From the NCBI GenBank assembly GCA_035582835.1, contig JAYKAV010002553.1, positions 160,945 through 224,944 of the forward strand: a DNA stretch of 64,000 bases, read 5' to 3'. Position numbers and translations under genes: made by a program. Positions within the stretch are counted from its first letter, which is position 1, and each line of letters opens with the position of its first letter. A model generated the notes under the pieces. That model was not told the origin of the DNA. It saw only the letters and a program-made list of their open reading frames with translations, and searched no databases. Shown in pieces: positions 39,801 through 51,728 of this stretch. Origin of the DNA: Phoebastria nigripes (taxonomy: Eukaryota > Chordata > Aves > Procellariiformes > Diomedeidae).

Positions 39801-41210
39801 CCAGAAATGACTGAAAGCAATTAAGCAATCAAGGCTGTCCAGCTCTAAATTGACAGGAGATTTTGGTATAAGATACATCCTGAAGGAAGTCCAAGTGCCC
39901 CAGTGGTTTTTGTACATCAAAGGGGCATCTTGGCATGGCACCATTGTTAGAGTTTTCATCTAGTATAGAGGGACATAGGCAAGTGTCATGGGAAAAAGCA
40001 TAACATTATGGTCTATAGTGGTGATTTACCTATCAACATTGCAAAATACTGACATTGTCATTTTTGAACCTTGGGGNAGAAATCTGTAGAATTAACTACA
40101 TCTTGCCAGGAGAGCATCCTCATTTCTAGCTGCTTTTACACTTTTTTCTTGGTTTGGTCTATTTTGTCAAGAACAAGCTCAGAAAAACAAAGCCTATCAA
40201 CTGCTTGTTGAATCACCTCTATCATTCAGTCTATTTTAATTCATACACAGGCACTGCACACCCAGACTTACACTTTGAAGAATCTCTTCTCATATTCTGG
40301 ATGACAGAAAGATACTCCAGAGGTTGCAAAAAGGAAAGAGCCCAGGGAGCTCATTTCTCCTGTGGCTAAAGTGCAAGATTCAATCATCAGGTTTAGATTT
40401 TTTTTTCATTAATATTCTAAATTGTGTAGCACTGCATATTATAGATTATTTTTCATCTAAACCTCCTAAGAAAAATATGATTTTTTGTTATGATCCTACA
40501 TGAATATGCCTAAATTGCTGTCAACACCACCCTGCTTAAGCAATTTCAGCTATATTTGTTAATGATTTTGATGCCTCTCTACTGCCTCTCTCAAAGTACT
40601 GTGGTGCCTGGGTTTCCTCTCACTGTCATTGGTAGTTTTGACATTCAAAGTGTTTTCTTGTCCCCTCTGCCTTTAACAGCCTGCCCCAAAGCTTGCTCAT
40701 GTCTTCACTAAAGACACTTGTAACAGACAATGAGATCAGGTAACCACAAGTGGCCAAATGTACCCTGCCATAAAAAGAGCCTAGATGGTGCCACCTACTT
40801 CTGAAACATTATTCTCTTGAGTTTTGACATTCTGAAGAGTTCAGGTCTTTACAGTCATGTCCAGCAATGGGACTGTTCCTTTCACCTTTTGCATAAACAC
40901 TTATTGATATGTAAGAGATTAATACATTAATATTAGTGACGGGAGAAGATGTGACAGTTCAGAACCAGACTTTCTTGAACTTCACGGCAAATGCTTCTGG
41001 TTTAAGAGTCATAATGGCATCACACAAACCTTGCTGAAATCAATGTAAATTATTCCATCTTCTGCCATGAGGATCATCTCTGTTCTCTACTGTCACACTA
41101 TGGACTTTCAATACTGCAAAGACTAGATCTTATCAGACAGTCTAAGACAGCACCAGCGTAAATGTAAGATTGGTCTTATTTATGAATTTTCAAACCCTGA
41201 AAACCATTGA
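34679..41210. other. Non-coding stretch, no gene seen
   Basis: Unique AT-rich sequence with a pyrimidine-rich tract ending in T36 at 36863-36898. The frame at 35771-36259 (162 codons) and its overlapping partners in other frames have no splice or family support. No transposable element was recognised. Confidence 0.55.
36763..36898 (+). repeat. Pyrimidine-rich tract ending in T36
   Basis: About 100 bases dominated by CTTT/CTTCC words lead into 36 uninterrupted T at 36863-36898. It could be an expanded homopolymer or the complement of a poly(A) tail of a minus-strand retroposed sequence, but no AATAAA or recognisable body lies on the far side. Confidence 0.8.
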
Positions 41211-41233
41211 ATCTGTGTCGTGGTTTAACCCCA

Positions 41234-41280
41234 ACCCTACTCCAACCCCCGCGACAGGCACTGCAGCTACTCCAGCCCCA
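41234..41280 (-). repeat. 47-bp insertion in the solo LTR U5 end
   Basis: Between the shared words GGTTTAACCCCA and GCCGGCAGC this copy has 47 extra C-rich bases, bounded by CCCCA on both sides (41229-41233 and 41276-41280). The other LTR joins the two words directly. It may be an insertion or a subfamily difference. Confidence 0.8.
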
Positions 41281-41576
41281 GCCGGCAGCTAAGCACCACA
41301 CAGCCGCTCGCTCACTCCCCCCACGGTGGGATGGGGGAGAGAATCGGAAGAGTAAAAGTGAGAAAACTCATGGGTTGAGATAAAGACAGTTTAATAGGTA
41401 AAGCAAAAGCCACGCACACAAGCAAAGCAAGACAAGGAATTCATTCACTACTTCCCATCGGCAGGCAGGTGTTCAGCCATCTCCAGGAAAGCAGGGCTCC
41501 ATCATGCGTAACGGTTACTTGGGAAGACAAACGCCATCACTCCAAACACCCCCGCCTTCCTTCTTCTTCCCCCAGC

Positions 41577-41624
41577 TTTATATACTGAGCATGACATCAT
41601 ATGGTATGGAATACCCCATTGGCC
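41577..41624 (-). promoter_or_regulatory. Solo LTR core promoter
   Basis: Minus strand GGCCAATGGG, then TGATGTCA (a CRE with its CpG lost), then AGTATATAAA. The layout matches the copy at 774-822. Confidence 0.6.
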
Positions 41625-41844
41625 AGTTGGGTTAGCTGTCCTGGCTATGCTCCCTCCCAGCTTCTTGTACACCTGGCAGAGCCTGGGAAGCTGAAAAGTC
41701 CTTGACTAGTGTAAACATTACTTAGCAACAACTAAAACATCAATGTGTTATCAACATTATTCTCATACTAAATCCAAAACATAGCACTATACCAACTACT
41801 AGGAAGAAAACGAACTCTATCCCAGCTGAAACCAGGACAATCTA

Positions 41845-44149
41845 TAAGCCTATGTCTTGGACATTAAAAGACCTACACATGGAGTAGAAGAATCATTATT
41901 TTCTGTAACTATTGGTGCTGCTAACATTCTTTCAATCATCCAGATGCAATCCCATAATTGTTTATTGACTCCCATAATTTAGTCCTTTCAAGGCACACCT
42001 GCTCTACCATTACCTGAACTTCTTACATGTTTAGCTTGAAAATTGTACAAACCCCTGCACAGATGAGGAGTGGAAAAGATAAGGAGGGTTATTTTTGAAG
42101 AATTTTTCTAATGACTGTNCCTCACTGTAAGGAATACATGTTCTGCGCTCAAAAAAAGTAACACCACCTCATTATGATGCACAGCCAGTAAATCTGATTA
42201 AAATGGATAAAACAAACTAAAAAATCAACCTCTTTTCCCCCCAGGTTTGTGAATCATTCAAAAACTCCTCCTTTCCACTCCCCCATTTACCTGTGGATGA
42301 ATAATGATGTCACTTGGTATTTATTTGGTTCCCATAATTATCACTGGTGTGTTTTTGGCCCCAAAAGCTTTGCTTCTTTTCTATGACTTTCTTACTTTTT
42401 TTTCCAAAGAAGCCAGTAAAGGACAAGTAATGAATAGTGAATGCAAACTTGGTGCAAATTCATGAAGCCTGGGAATCACAAGCATGCATTTCCATTACTA
42501 CCCATCAGTCATTTGAATATAACCAGTAAGCAAAGACTGTGCTCCAATGCAGTAGCAGCAAATTATGCTTGAGGTGTTCGTTCACAAAAGTGCTAGTGTA
42601 TCTGTTTGTTCATTATTCAGACAGTTTTATCAAGCCCTGTCTGAGATGAGGAGGGTTTTAGTTGAGTATATTTTGATTTCTCCTTTCCTAAGGGGTGCAT
42701 GCCATGTAAAGATTAAGGCTTCAGCTTATCGTACACATCCTTCTATGCTCAGGTCTCAAGAGAAATAGGTAATGGCTATGCCTCTCTTTCTGAAAGTCTG
42801 TGACCATAGGTTCAGCTTGCCAAGCCTAGGGTTGTGCCTCATGCCTTCTGTCTGCATGGCTGCCTCATGAATCACCAGGCCAAGCAACTTGCTGAAATAC
42901 CAGATGTGGTCAGGAAAGTCCTGAAAAGACTACAGTCTGAANAGACAGAGCTGAAGAGACTACCATGACACTTTATCTCAAGCAGAAGCAGCAGAAGTCA
43001 CTGGTTCTGTAGTCAATATTGGCTAAATAGTAGACATCTCAGAACCCAATCACAGCAATCAAGAGATTTGAGTCCAGGAAAGGTATTTTCCTTAGGTTAG
43101 GTTAACAATAACAACCTAATTTCTTAGTTTCTTTTACCTTTCTCTGAAGTGTGGGATGTAGTCTACTTCCTAGGGTGATGAGAGCATTGCAAATTAATAA
43201 ATTCCCTATTAAGGTGGGAATCATACACCCTTGCAATGCTCTTTGTTTCTCTCACTCTCTGTGATGTGTGATACATGGGATGTATCTGTTGCATACTAAA
43301 TCCTGATTCAAGACCCAATTACATACTACATATTATAAATCTTACCCACGATGTCCCTTTATATAAGATCTATAAAACCTCCATAACACTCCAGGGCCAG
43401 GTAAAGTTCAGAAGGCCGGCAAGAGTTAGAGACTTGGTCACTAGTTTGCATGAAGGGGAAACGGGTGGTTGTCTTCTCCCAGCTGAGACCCGCTATTCAA
43501 ACAGGCAAACTTAGATCTGAATGTACAGCTCAGTACCATCTTGTATGTGTGTTTGACTTTGAATTCCTTGTATATATGTTTATGAACGTAGTGNGTGTGG
43601 AGGAGAGACTGCTTCATGCTAAATGACTTCAGATGTCAATGCCGTCTTGTCCCTGCTGTAGAGTTATTTCTGCCACCTCATAAGGTCAGTTCAGAAGAAC
43701 CATAGTTGGCACAGGCTAGACATGCCAAACACTATGAGAAATATATTGTAGATGTATGGTAAATCTATGTCTTGTTTTATTTTTAAATGTATATAATTGC
43801 CCTGCCATTGGCAAATACTACCCCCTGTGCATAACCGGCTTCAATTTCCTGCAGTTTGTCAGATGCTAAATTCAACAGCGTGGGAGACCCTGCTGGTGCC
43901 CTCACTTCCAAACCAGCTGCAAATGTGAAAAATAGAGCTGGCTTCAAACTTTATTTTATTTCACTTATTCAGGTGCAACCCTTTCCTGGGTCCTCTGAAA
44001 TTATGCAGGACTCCAAATAAGGGAATGGGGAGAGGAGTAGAGATTAGGCCTCATTGTGATGTTACACTAACAATTAATTCTTGATTATAATTTTTCAGTT
44101 ACATAGGAGACATTGCTACTTTAAGACAAAAAATAATAAGTTTGACAGC
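41845..44149. other. Non-coding stretch, no gene seen
   Basis: Unique AT-rich sequence between the solo LTR and the CpG-rich patch. No repeat or coding signal was recognised. Confidence 0.55.
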
Positions 44150-44370
44150 TCTTGCTCACTCTGCTGCGCAGGAGGTTGCTTAGCAACCCCGGGATGTGGG
44201 AGAGGGGAGGTTGCAGGAGTCAGGAACAGGAAGAGGAGTGGGTCCAGCACTTCTCTGGATGCCGTGCAAGCCGAGCCGCCGCTCATGACAGGAATCCAAC
44301 TGCATTATGTATCTCGCTGCCCATGGGGGATCCACGCTACTGTCTATGGTCAGCATGAGACCTACCTGTG
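44150..44370. promoter_or_regulatory. CpG-rich patch, possible promoter / first exon
   Basis: About nine CpG dinucleotides fall in 180 bases, with GC-rich blocks (GCCGAGCCGCCGC), in a region otherwise nearly free of CpG. It holds an X-box at 44174-44188. On the plus strand an ATG at 44285, 97 bases past the X-box, opens a 28-codon frame to a TGA at 44369; I see no strong donor for it. On the minus strand an ATG at 44413 opens 16 codons (MNCPTRSLKELYTPSQ) to a consensus donor CAG|GTAGGT at 44366/44365. Either could be a first coding exon, or neither. Direction of transcription is therefore not settled. Confidence 0.4.
44174..44188. promoter_or_regulatory. X-box-like RFX binding motif
   Basis: GGTTGCTTAGCAACC consists of 7-base inverted arms around one central base. 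It fits the RFX X-box form GTTGC-N-GCAAC. RFX factors drive ciliary genes in vertebrates from promoter-proximal X-boxes. The motif's location in the only CpG-rich patch of this part of the window supports a promoter role; that is inference. Confidence 0.5.
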
Positions 44371-44371
44371 A

Positions 44372-47300
44372 TGGAGTATACAGCTCCTTTAAAGATCTAG
44401 TAGGACAATTCATCCTTCTAGCTAATGTAATTATGTACCTCTAATGGGAAAGTGCCTTGAGTGGTAGAAGCAATAAGGTTTAATTCCCAGCTTAAAGGTT
44501 TAAAAGACTTCCTGCTTAAGAGGGAAAAAGAGAGTTCAGTGAAGGCAACTGCTTCCCTGAGAGTAGGGGAAGAGCTTTGAAGGAGGGCGATCCTATATTG
44601 TGCTTGATGTTAATAGGGTAAAGAGAGCCTATCTGGAAGTTTTAAGTCTGAGATGCTGTGTGAGGAAGCCAGAAAAACCTCTATTACCTACTACATAGAC
44701 AAATTTACCCCCAAAGGTAGGGATGAAATGCTGGGGACACTTTATGCAGTTCAGGTCAATTGGACCTTAAGTGGCAGTAGAGCTTGATCAGCTGGCTGGA
44801 ATCTCTCTCTCCTTTGCATTCATTGATCCTTCTCCAGAAACTCCTGCAGTCCGTTCCAAAGTCACCTGTCCCTCCCAGTTAGTGATGCATTAGGATGAAT
44901 TGCTTTTATTTGCCACAACCAACCATTCATCCATGCCAAACCTCGTACTTTCTCCCAGAGAAAGGAAGTCTTGCTCCTTGCAAGCTGAAGTGAATCTTCA
45001 AGCCAAAAGAATTGTAACATCTGTTTTCTCCGTAGGCTTTGCTACCTGATCTAATGATCTTCCAGATCTGTCATTTAGGTCCATCTAGTGCTACAGCTTT
45101 GTAAGAAAGATTTTTCTCAAAGGTCAGATCCAGTACTTGGGGAGTCTGCAGTCACTTCATACCTCTGACATAGGTTTCTCTGAGATCTTGGCCAAGCCAG
45201 TTAACTTCCCTGTGCCTCATTACCAAAGTAAGGTGCAAGTACTTTTTCTCCAAAGATTTAGATCAGTCCTTTCTCTGGCAGGTACCTCCCCTATATGAAC
45301 TGAACAGAGAACAGTCTTTTTCCCGGGTCAGAAGGAGGTCCTGATGCAATGGAGCATCACCTCGGTCTGAAGCCCCTGGGCATAACTGTCATGAAACTGA
45401 TAGAGTTATTCGGAAAACTCACTGCAACGTGTGGGAGGTAAAGAGAAGCCAGGGAAAAAGCAGATAATCCTTAACTGAGGTGTAAGAGCAGGAATAAGAA
45501 AGCTTGTAGAGCCCTCCTGCACAAGGCCTGACTGCTGTTTCCACTGCCAGCAAGCAGAGTTTTTCACAAAGAAGCAGATTTCAGAGTACTCCTTACATTT
45601 TACCCTGTATTTCATCAGACGGCTTTGGCATTTTCTGTACTGGTGATGTTCCTGGTCACTGCGGAACTTATTAACNCTGTAACAACCTTCCACAGACACT
45701 CCACAAACTGGGGAACAGATTTAGACTCAATGAGAAACTTCTCTCCTGACTGGGACGCTGGCATTTCTCTTACCCTGAGAAATTTCCTTCTCTCTCTCCT
45801 GCTCTCTGGGACTGAGGTATCACCCCCTACTTCACTTCAGGACAAATTATGATCTCACATGATTTTATTTAAATCAAAGCTGAACTCCATCCTGATAAGG
45901 ATCAGCATCTGTTTCTATTTTTAATTTTTTCTTGGGCAATGAGCTAGCAGGATGATAGGAGGTGCTGATGATACATTTACGTATGGTCTTATGGCTGTAT
46001 AGGAAGAAACTGGAGGAGAGTTAGCCCTTGCTTTCTGACAGTCCAAGTTCAAGTACTCCTCAACTACTCTGTTGTTGCCCTTGCTGTGTCTATGGGCTAT
46101 AAGATCCTTCCTTCTTCAGGTCCTCCTAACCTGGTGTAGCAACACTACATGCCACTACATTGGTCAGGTCACCTATCTCAGAGAAGGCTGCTTTCCAGAG
46201 TACTCCAAAACTTTCTTTTCAATATGGTCACATTGCTGATGGTCTTGGCATTAAAAAAGGAACAAAAGAGTACATCTAGCATAACTGCAATGTGGTTGCA
46301 GGTCCATGTTCATATCTTCTGCTCTTGAGATATCATCAAGCCCATGATAAAATTTTCAGAGTGTTTTAGGATCCTTCTGAACAGGGCTTGGTATGTATCC
46401 AGTGAACAAGCTCAAGGAACAATGTGCTATGTTAACACAGCAGTTTCAAAATCAGTGCTTTTGCAGGGGGAAATGAGAAGCTGCCAGTGTGCATGTGGCT
46501 TTTAGTCTGCATTAGCATGGAATAAAACAGCTGCTGTAATCCATCCTGGATTACTCTGCAGTGTGAGGAGCTGGGCATGCACACATGATCAGTTATTGTG
46601 CTTCAGGTGAACGGGGAAATTCAGCTTCTAGCTGGGGACCAGTGGCTTTCTAAAACACACTGACATGACCAGGTCCTAAATTGGAGATGCACAGCACATC
46701 TGTCACACTTATAATTTCTCCCTCCCCCCTTATAAAACCAAACTGGTTTTCAGGCTGATTCCTGCTTTCCCCCACCAAATCTTGGCTTTCTACCAGCTGC
46801 TGTAAACCATTGAAATGATTCTCAGGTACTGCAGTGCATGAAGGATGGGTCCTGCCGCACTGCTGCTCGAAGAACAATGCATCACCTGTCTTAGCTGAGA
46901 TAAACTAGATTATAACTTAGATACCCCTCTTCTGAGCACATATCTCTAGTACTGCTGACAGCACTGCATCACACAGACTAGATAATGTCTACCCCCCTGT
47001 AGCAACATGCTTTTGTCCTTGACCTTTTGGAATCATATATCACACCCTTTGCATGCCAAAACATCAGGCAAACGGAGTGAGTCTTGTGCTCCCAAGGCCT
47101 TCCATCCACAGGAGCCATGGGTACAGGAGGAGCTGATGGGCATCGTGGCCAGGACAGTGAGGTACTAAACCATATGTAGTGTCAAAGCATCAATCAGCCC
47201 ATTCATGAAGTGGATGCTCGTCTGATTTTAGCAAGGCAGATGCTATTTGCTGAATGCTTCAACAGCACTAAGGGCCTGATAATCAACCATAGTGCCTCAG

Positions 47301-48920
47301 AGGAGAAAGCCAAAGAGAGCAGGATGATGGCCAAAAGTATAGTGTATAGTTGCCATCCTCTGCAGGAGAATATCAGAATCGCCTAACTTCTTCGTATAAA
47401 CATTACCAGGTTCCTGTTTAATCGCTACATGTTTTTGGTACTTCATGTTCATGATGGGCCACCCAAAAGCTAATGCATATGAATAATAATTGCCACAATA
47501 TTAATGAGCTTATTATTAACCCTGGTGAACAGCCTGAAGAGAACCATATTGGATTAATCTGTCACTGTGTTTGGTATAACAACCCTTACCTTTGAAAAGT
47601 AAGTAGCCATCTATCTAGGCTGTCTGGGAACAGCAAAATTGTTACTTCCTCCCTACCAAAGCCCTGGAAAGCCACGCTGGCTGCTGGTAGTGTCAAGGGA
47701 AGTAGCGAGGTCTGTGGGGTGGCAGCTTCTGCTGAGAGACTCAGAGGTGACCCATTCCAGCAACAGAAGTTGCATCCCCTGATTGCCTCTACCTTGCCGG
47801 CAGGAGCAGCAAACAGTAATTAATCAATTAAGCATGATTTTCTATGACTCTCTCATTAGCTAGCTACACTAATTCTGTCTCTTGCATTGTATTTCCCTTT
47901 CCTGTAGTGGTCTGGGCCCAGCCTCTTAGGTGTGTTGGCAGCATAATTTAACGTTGTCTCCACTACTGAGAAGCTTTTAACTGGCTCCATCCCTTGTGCA
48001 GAACTGCATCTTCCACAGTCTAATTGATCTAGGTTAGAAGTTCATCCTCTGTGGAATAAAATATGAAGTCAGAGGGAGATTGTGTGACTTGCCCTCCCTG
48101 GTACAATCAGTAGGATCGTAAACAGCCCAGATTGCCTTTCTTCTGGCCTTCTTTATACAGTTTTTCTCCATTGCTGAATCTGCGAAGACTGACAAGAACT
48201 CAACAAGGTCCTTTGCTGTGTCTCTAGCTCAGCTCCACAAAACCAAATTACTCCAACTCAGTTTTTCTTTTTTTTTTTTTAAATAAATTTTGGCCCCAAA
48301 CATTTAACATTGAAGAGCTGATCTCTAATGTAGCCTAACTAGTCTATCCTAATAACAGTCAGCTTTGGCTCCTTCTAGGAAACACTGGTGTGCAATGTCA
48401 GATCATGAGACTTGCAATGCCTCTCCTGGCTCTAATGGATTTCCCATACTTAAAGATTTACAAAACCACTGCAGATGTTACTCTTGTTTTTCATGTGCCT
48501 CTTAAAGCCTATTTCCAACATCCTGCCGCAGAAACTTCTTTTTCTAAAACTGCCTAAGACCATTCTCAATGTCCCTGTTACCCCAGAGCACTCACTGTGA
48601 TCAGCTATTAAAGGTGTTCCTTTCCACCTTCTCCAAATCCACCTTCTTCCTACATGTTTTTACCATTCAGTATTCCCACTTGTTCACATACATGGAAAAC
48701 CCATTTGTAGTAATTAGATAAAATTACTTACACCTGCTCAGCAATACACTGAATTTTTATCTGCAATAAATGACATTTTCCCAAAAGACTGCATTTTAAA
48801 TGAAAAAGAAATCTGAGATATTTTCCTCTCCTTGCCCTCTTCCCATTCCCTCTGAACTCCACTTATTGTTTGCGGCCTTTTAACAGTCACCCAGTAGTTA
48901 TTTTTTAGTATTAAATCCAG
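44372..48920. other. Non-coding stretch, one MIR remnant
   Basis: No gene was identified. A MIR remnant lies at 45155-45235 and a T13 run at 48268-48280. Isolated acceptor-like sites (for example near 45035) border short open pieces too small to judge. Confidence 0.5.
45155..45235 (+). mobile_element. MIR remnant
   Basis: 'GATCTTGGCCAAGCCAG' followed by TTAACTTCCCTGTGCCTCA matches the MIR block around GACCTTGGGCAAGT and CTCTGTGCCTCAGTTTCC. Short and eroded. Confidence 0.5.
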
Positions 48921-48986
48921 GAGAGTGTTGGGTTGACAGGTCACCAGTTTTTGTGTGAGCGCAAGTATATTAAACTGAGTTTAACG
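48921..48986 (+). CDS. Candidate exon, unidentified gene
   Basis: A 66-base segment lies between an acceptor-like TTAAATCCAG and a near-consensus donor ACG|GTGAGT. It has one frame open throughout in phase 0-0, reading ESVGLTGHQFLCERKYIKLS plus two residues. The upstream pyrimidine tract is interrupted and weak. An open 22-codon segment is expected often by chance, so this rests mainly on the donor. No family was recognised. Confidence 0.18.
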
Positions 48987-49484
48987 GTGAGTGTGGGTGG
49001 CACTCACTACAGCAGTAGGCACGGCACAATTTCAGCCTTGCAGCTGCACAATATGCATAGCTGTGTCATTTAGCACTAACAGCATGTAGAACGATTCATG
49101 CCCAAACTGGGCAAACAGGATCACTCTACTGCATGGATAGGGTATANTTCCTCAGCACTAGATCTTTTTTCTTGAGTGTTAAAGCACTAGAAGTTGAAGG
49201 GTGTTTAAGCAATATAACACCTGAAGTTGCAGGTAGCAAAAAATTAAAAATTAAATAATAATAAACTGACTTTCCCAGATAAACCAGCTAGAATCAAATG
49301 ACACACAGCCCCGTAAGTGTTTACATAAATTTAATAACCACTAAATCTTTCACTGCAAGTCATCAGCTTCCATTAAATCCAGTGGCAGCTTCCAGAAGAA
49401 CGATGCTCACATGGACCCTTTTAAAATAGTAGCTGAACATCTCATAATCTTTAATGCGTTTTTCCCCACAACAACCACTACTAA

Positions 49485-49637
49485 GTCAGGAAGTACTTTT
49501 ATCCCCATTTAGGAGAGGAAGTTTACAGAGCAATTCCTTCATTTGCCTAAGGTCATATAAGTACCTGGATGCCAAGACAGAAACTAAACTTGGCTTTCTC
49601 ATATCACAGTCTGCTAACATAACCACTGGATTAGTCA
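49485..49637 (-). mobile_element. MIR remnant, minus strand
   Basis: In plus-strand order it shows 'ATCCCCATTTAGGAGAGGAA', then TTTGCCTAAGGTCATATAAG, then GACAGAAACTAAAC, then CATAACCACTGGATTAG. These are the inverted CORE-SINE blocks for the 3' CCCCAT(T)TTACAGA-GAGGAA region, the TTGCCCAAGGTCACACAG block and the tRNA-like head. It is nearly full length and the best preserved MIR in the window. Confidence 0.75.
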
Positions 49638-50219
49638 GTGGTTGATTTGAAGCTCTTTTCAGCCACTCCCTTTTAAAAAGGCAAGAAAGTATCTCTGCAG
49701 TATGTCTCCATTGGACTGTATACAATAAAACCTCCAGCTTGTTATGGAATAAATGTCCATACCAACAGTTTCCATCTCTCCTTTCTTCTTCCTGTAATGT
49801 TATAGCTCTTCCTATACTGACCCAGGAGAACAGGCATGGAAGAACTGTATGTGTTCAGTCCTGGGCAAAAAACAAACATTTTTCTGTCCCTGACTTCACA
49901 TTTCCCACTGTATCTGCATCATAACTGTCTGCTTCTGGCGTCAGATATGGCATGACTTTGTACCCAGGTTGTCAAAGACAACATGAAAAAGACTAATTCT
50001 TTAGGGATTTTTCTCTTCGCCTCTCTCCAGTCTGATAGCTTTCCTATGTGTCACATTCATACATATTCACACTACAGCTTTCTTATCCATTTAAAAGATT
50101 TTAAACTTTTAAACTTCCTTTCTAGGGTAACAAGGAGTTCCTCTGCGCAGGGAGGGCATCAGATACTTTACTGAGCTACAGGTATATTACAGCCACAATG
50201 TATCCCCTATCTATTTACA

Positions 50220-50235
50220 AAACAAACAAACAAAC
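50220..50235 (+). repeat. (AAAC)n microsatellite
   Basis: About four AAAC units followed by a C run. Confidence 0.8.
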
Positions 50236-50377
50236 CCCCTAAAACAGTTCTCTTCTTATTAAAAATAACAGAAAGACATCAGGTTTGTCTGGTTTCAATT
50301 TACGCTTGAAAAACACATACTGCATTTTGTCCCCATTTCCACTAATGTATATGTCTCTCTCTATTTCTTCTTTCAAG

Positions 50378-50559
50378 GTTTGATCCATCTGTTTTGTATA
50401 CTATTATATACGAATCAGCACACAATCTACTGACTAATCTACTCCAGGAAATTACAACCCGGAGACCTCAGTGGCAGAGCAAATGCCAGGAGATGCCTTT
50501 TGGAGCAGACATAAGGCTATTCCAGGCTACAGTGGAAGGCCACCTTTTTGATAAAGCTG
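50378..50559 (+). CDS. Candidate exon A, unidentified gene
   Basis: A 182-base segment starts after the acceptor TCTATTTCTTCTTTCAAG and ends at the donor GCTG|GTAATG. Only one of three frames is open. It begins by completing a codon with one base and ends with one base of a codon (phase 2 in, phase 1 out). The encoded stretch has words such as FDPSVLYTIIYESAHNLLTN and, near its end, PFGADIRLFQATVEGHLFDK, with balanced composition and no low complexity. Its end phase matches candidate exon B at 51487. I do not recognise the protein. An X-box about 6.2 kb upstream would suit a ciliary or testis gene. The alternative is a chance open segment between decoy splice sites. Confidence 0.35.
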
Positions 50560-51486
50560 GTAATGATTTTCTTTCAAAGCCAGGCCAGCAAGACCTACAG
50601 AAAGACCAGATTTTTTCAGAGTGTTTAAAGGATCTGATCTTCTGATATTAATCATAATTATTTTGGGACCTTCCATAGGGCCTGTTCCATGTGCCTGGTA
50701 TAGTGTGGGAAGTTGGTGTTGACTTAGGTGGGAAATAGTGAGCCTTTTTTAGGCCATCTGAGAAATCTTCTCATAAATACCTTTTTCTACCTTTTTTTTT
50801 TTGTGTTACGTAAATAGATTTGGTGTTTCCCCACAGAGGTGATAGGTACTACAGAGACAAAGTACATGCCGTGAACATTCAGTACAAAAAACCAATGACA
50901 ACTCTGTAGTATAATCAGCAATAAGGTCATTAATTATTGTTACTGTTATTATTATTATGCCTTGCAGCCATAATAGGTTTTCTTTTATTTTCTGCATTCC
51001 CTTCAACAGTTTCAACATTTTTGTTTGGTATTTCTTTTCTGTGTAGTATCTAACAACAAATAATTACAAAACTCTTCTTCTGGTTGTCAAAAAAAAAAAA
51101 AAAATCCTGAGATGCTATACCCAGAAATGGGGAAATATAAGGAGCCTACAAAGTCATTTTCAAATATTAGGTTCCTTAGGCACAACCCTGACTCGGAAAT
51201 AGAAGTCAAGTTACTGAGAGGTGTTTGTGAGTGTTGAATTTGTTTGTATTTGTGCTTGAATTTGTTTATGTTGCTTTTGGGCTCTTTCACTTAATGCCTC
51301 TGTGAGCTGAACTGACATACCGTATATTTAAAAGAAATGCAATAAAAACAATTTAACACCTTTCCCTTGTGTCTGCGTTTGTTATTTCCTACTCATAGGA
51401 GAGAATAAATTGTTAATATATATATTTATCTATTTATATTTATATGCATGTATACATACATGTTGTTTTTTTTTTTTTACCTACAG

Positions 51487-51728
51487 AGTCAGAATTTGCT
51501 AAGCTAGAAGCAAAAATTTTGTCTCTAACAGGAGGAATCATTTACTCAGAAACAGGATTCGCTGAAATAAGTTCAGGACGCTACTATATTCAAAAGACAG
51601 CAACTATTGCCTCTGTAATTTCTCTGTTTCCAGTACCATCACACACTCCAACCTGTAATATCGTGGGGTTTATGGAAATCAAAGTTGAGAGCTGCTGTGG
51701 GGAGAAGGGTCACCAATACCAAGAGTAG
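51487..51728 (+). CDS. Candidate exon B, unidentified gene
   Basis: It follows a very strong acceptor, a 13-T tract then ACCTACAG, at 51486. Entering in phase 1, as exon A leaves, the frame is open for about 80 codons to a TAG at 51726-51728. It starts ESEFAKLEAKILSLTGGIIY and continues through SETGFAEISSGRYYIQKT. The true 3' edge is uncertain: possible donors include T|GTAATA inside the segment (phase 1) and GA|GTAGGA at its end (phase 2). It could also be a terminal exon ending at the TAG, in which case AATAAA should follow; AATAAA does occur at about 51813. No family was recognised. Confidence 0.33.

Larger units (their letters stand above)
41216..41839 (-). mobile_element. Solo LTR, same ERV family as 463-1034
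   Basis: A 624-bp LTR begins TGTCGTGG and ends CCAGGACA on the plus strand. It is collinear with the LTR at 463-1034 along its whole length and in the same orientation. Flanks are ATCTG (41211-41215) and ATCTA (41840-41844), a 5-bp target duplication with one mismatch. No internal sequence adjoins either side, so it is a solo LTR. TATA (41586-41577), CCAAT (41622-41618) and ATTAAA (41395-41390) are kept, while the CRE has decayed to TGACATCA (41592-41599). A 47-bp insertion at 41234-41280 is absent from the other copy. Confidence 0.92.
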
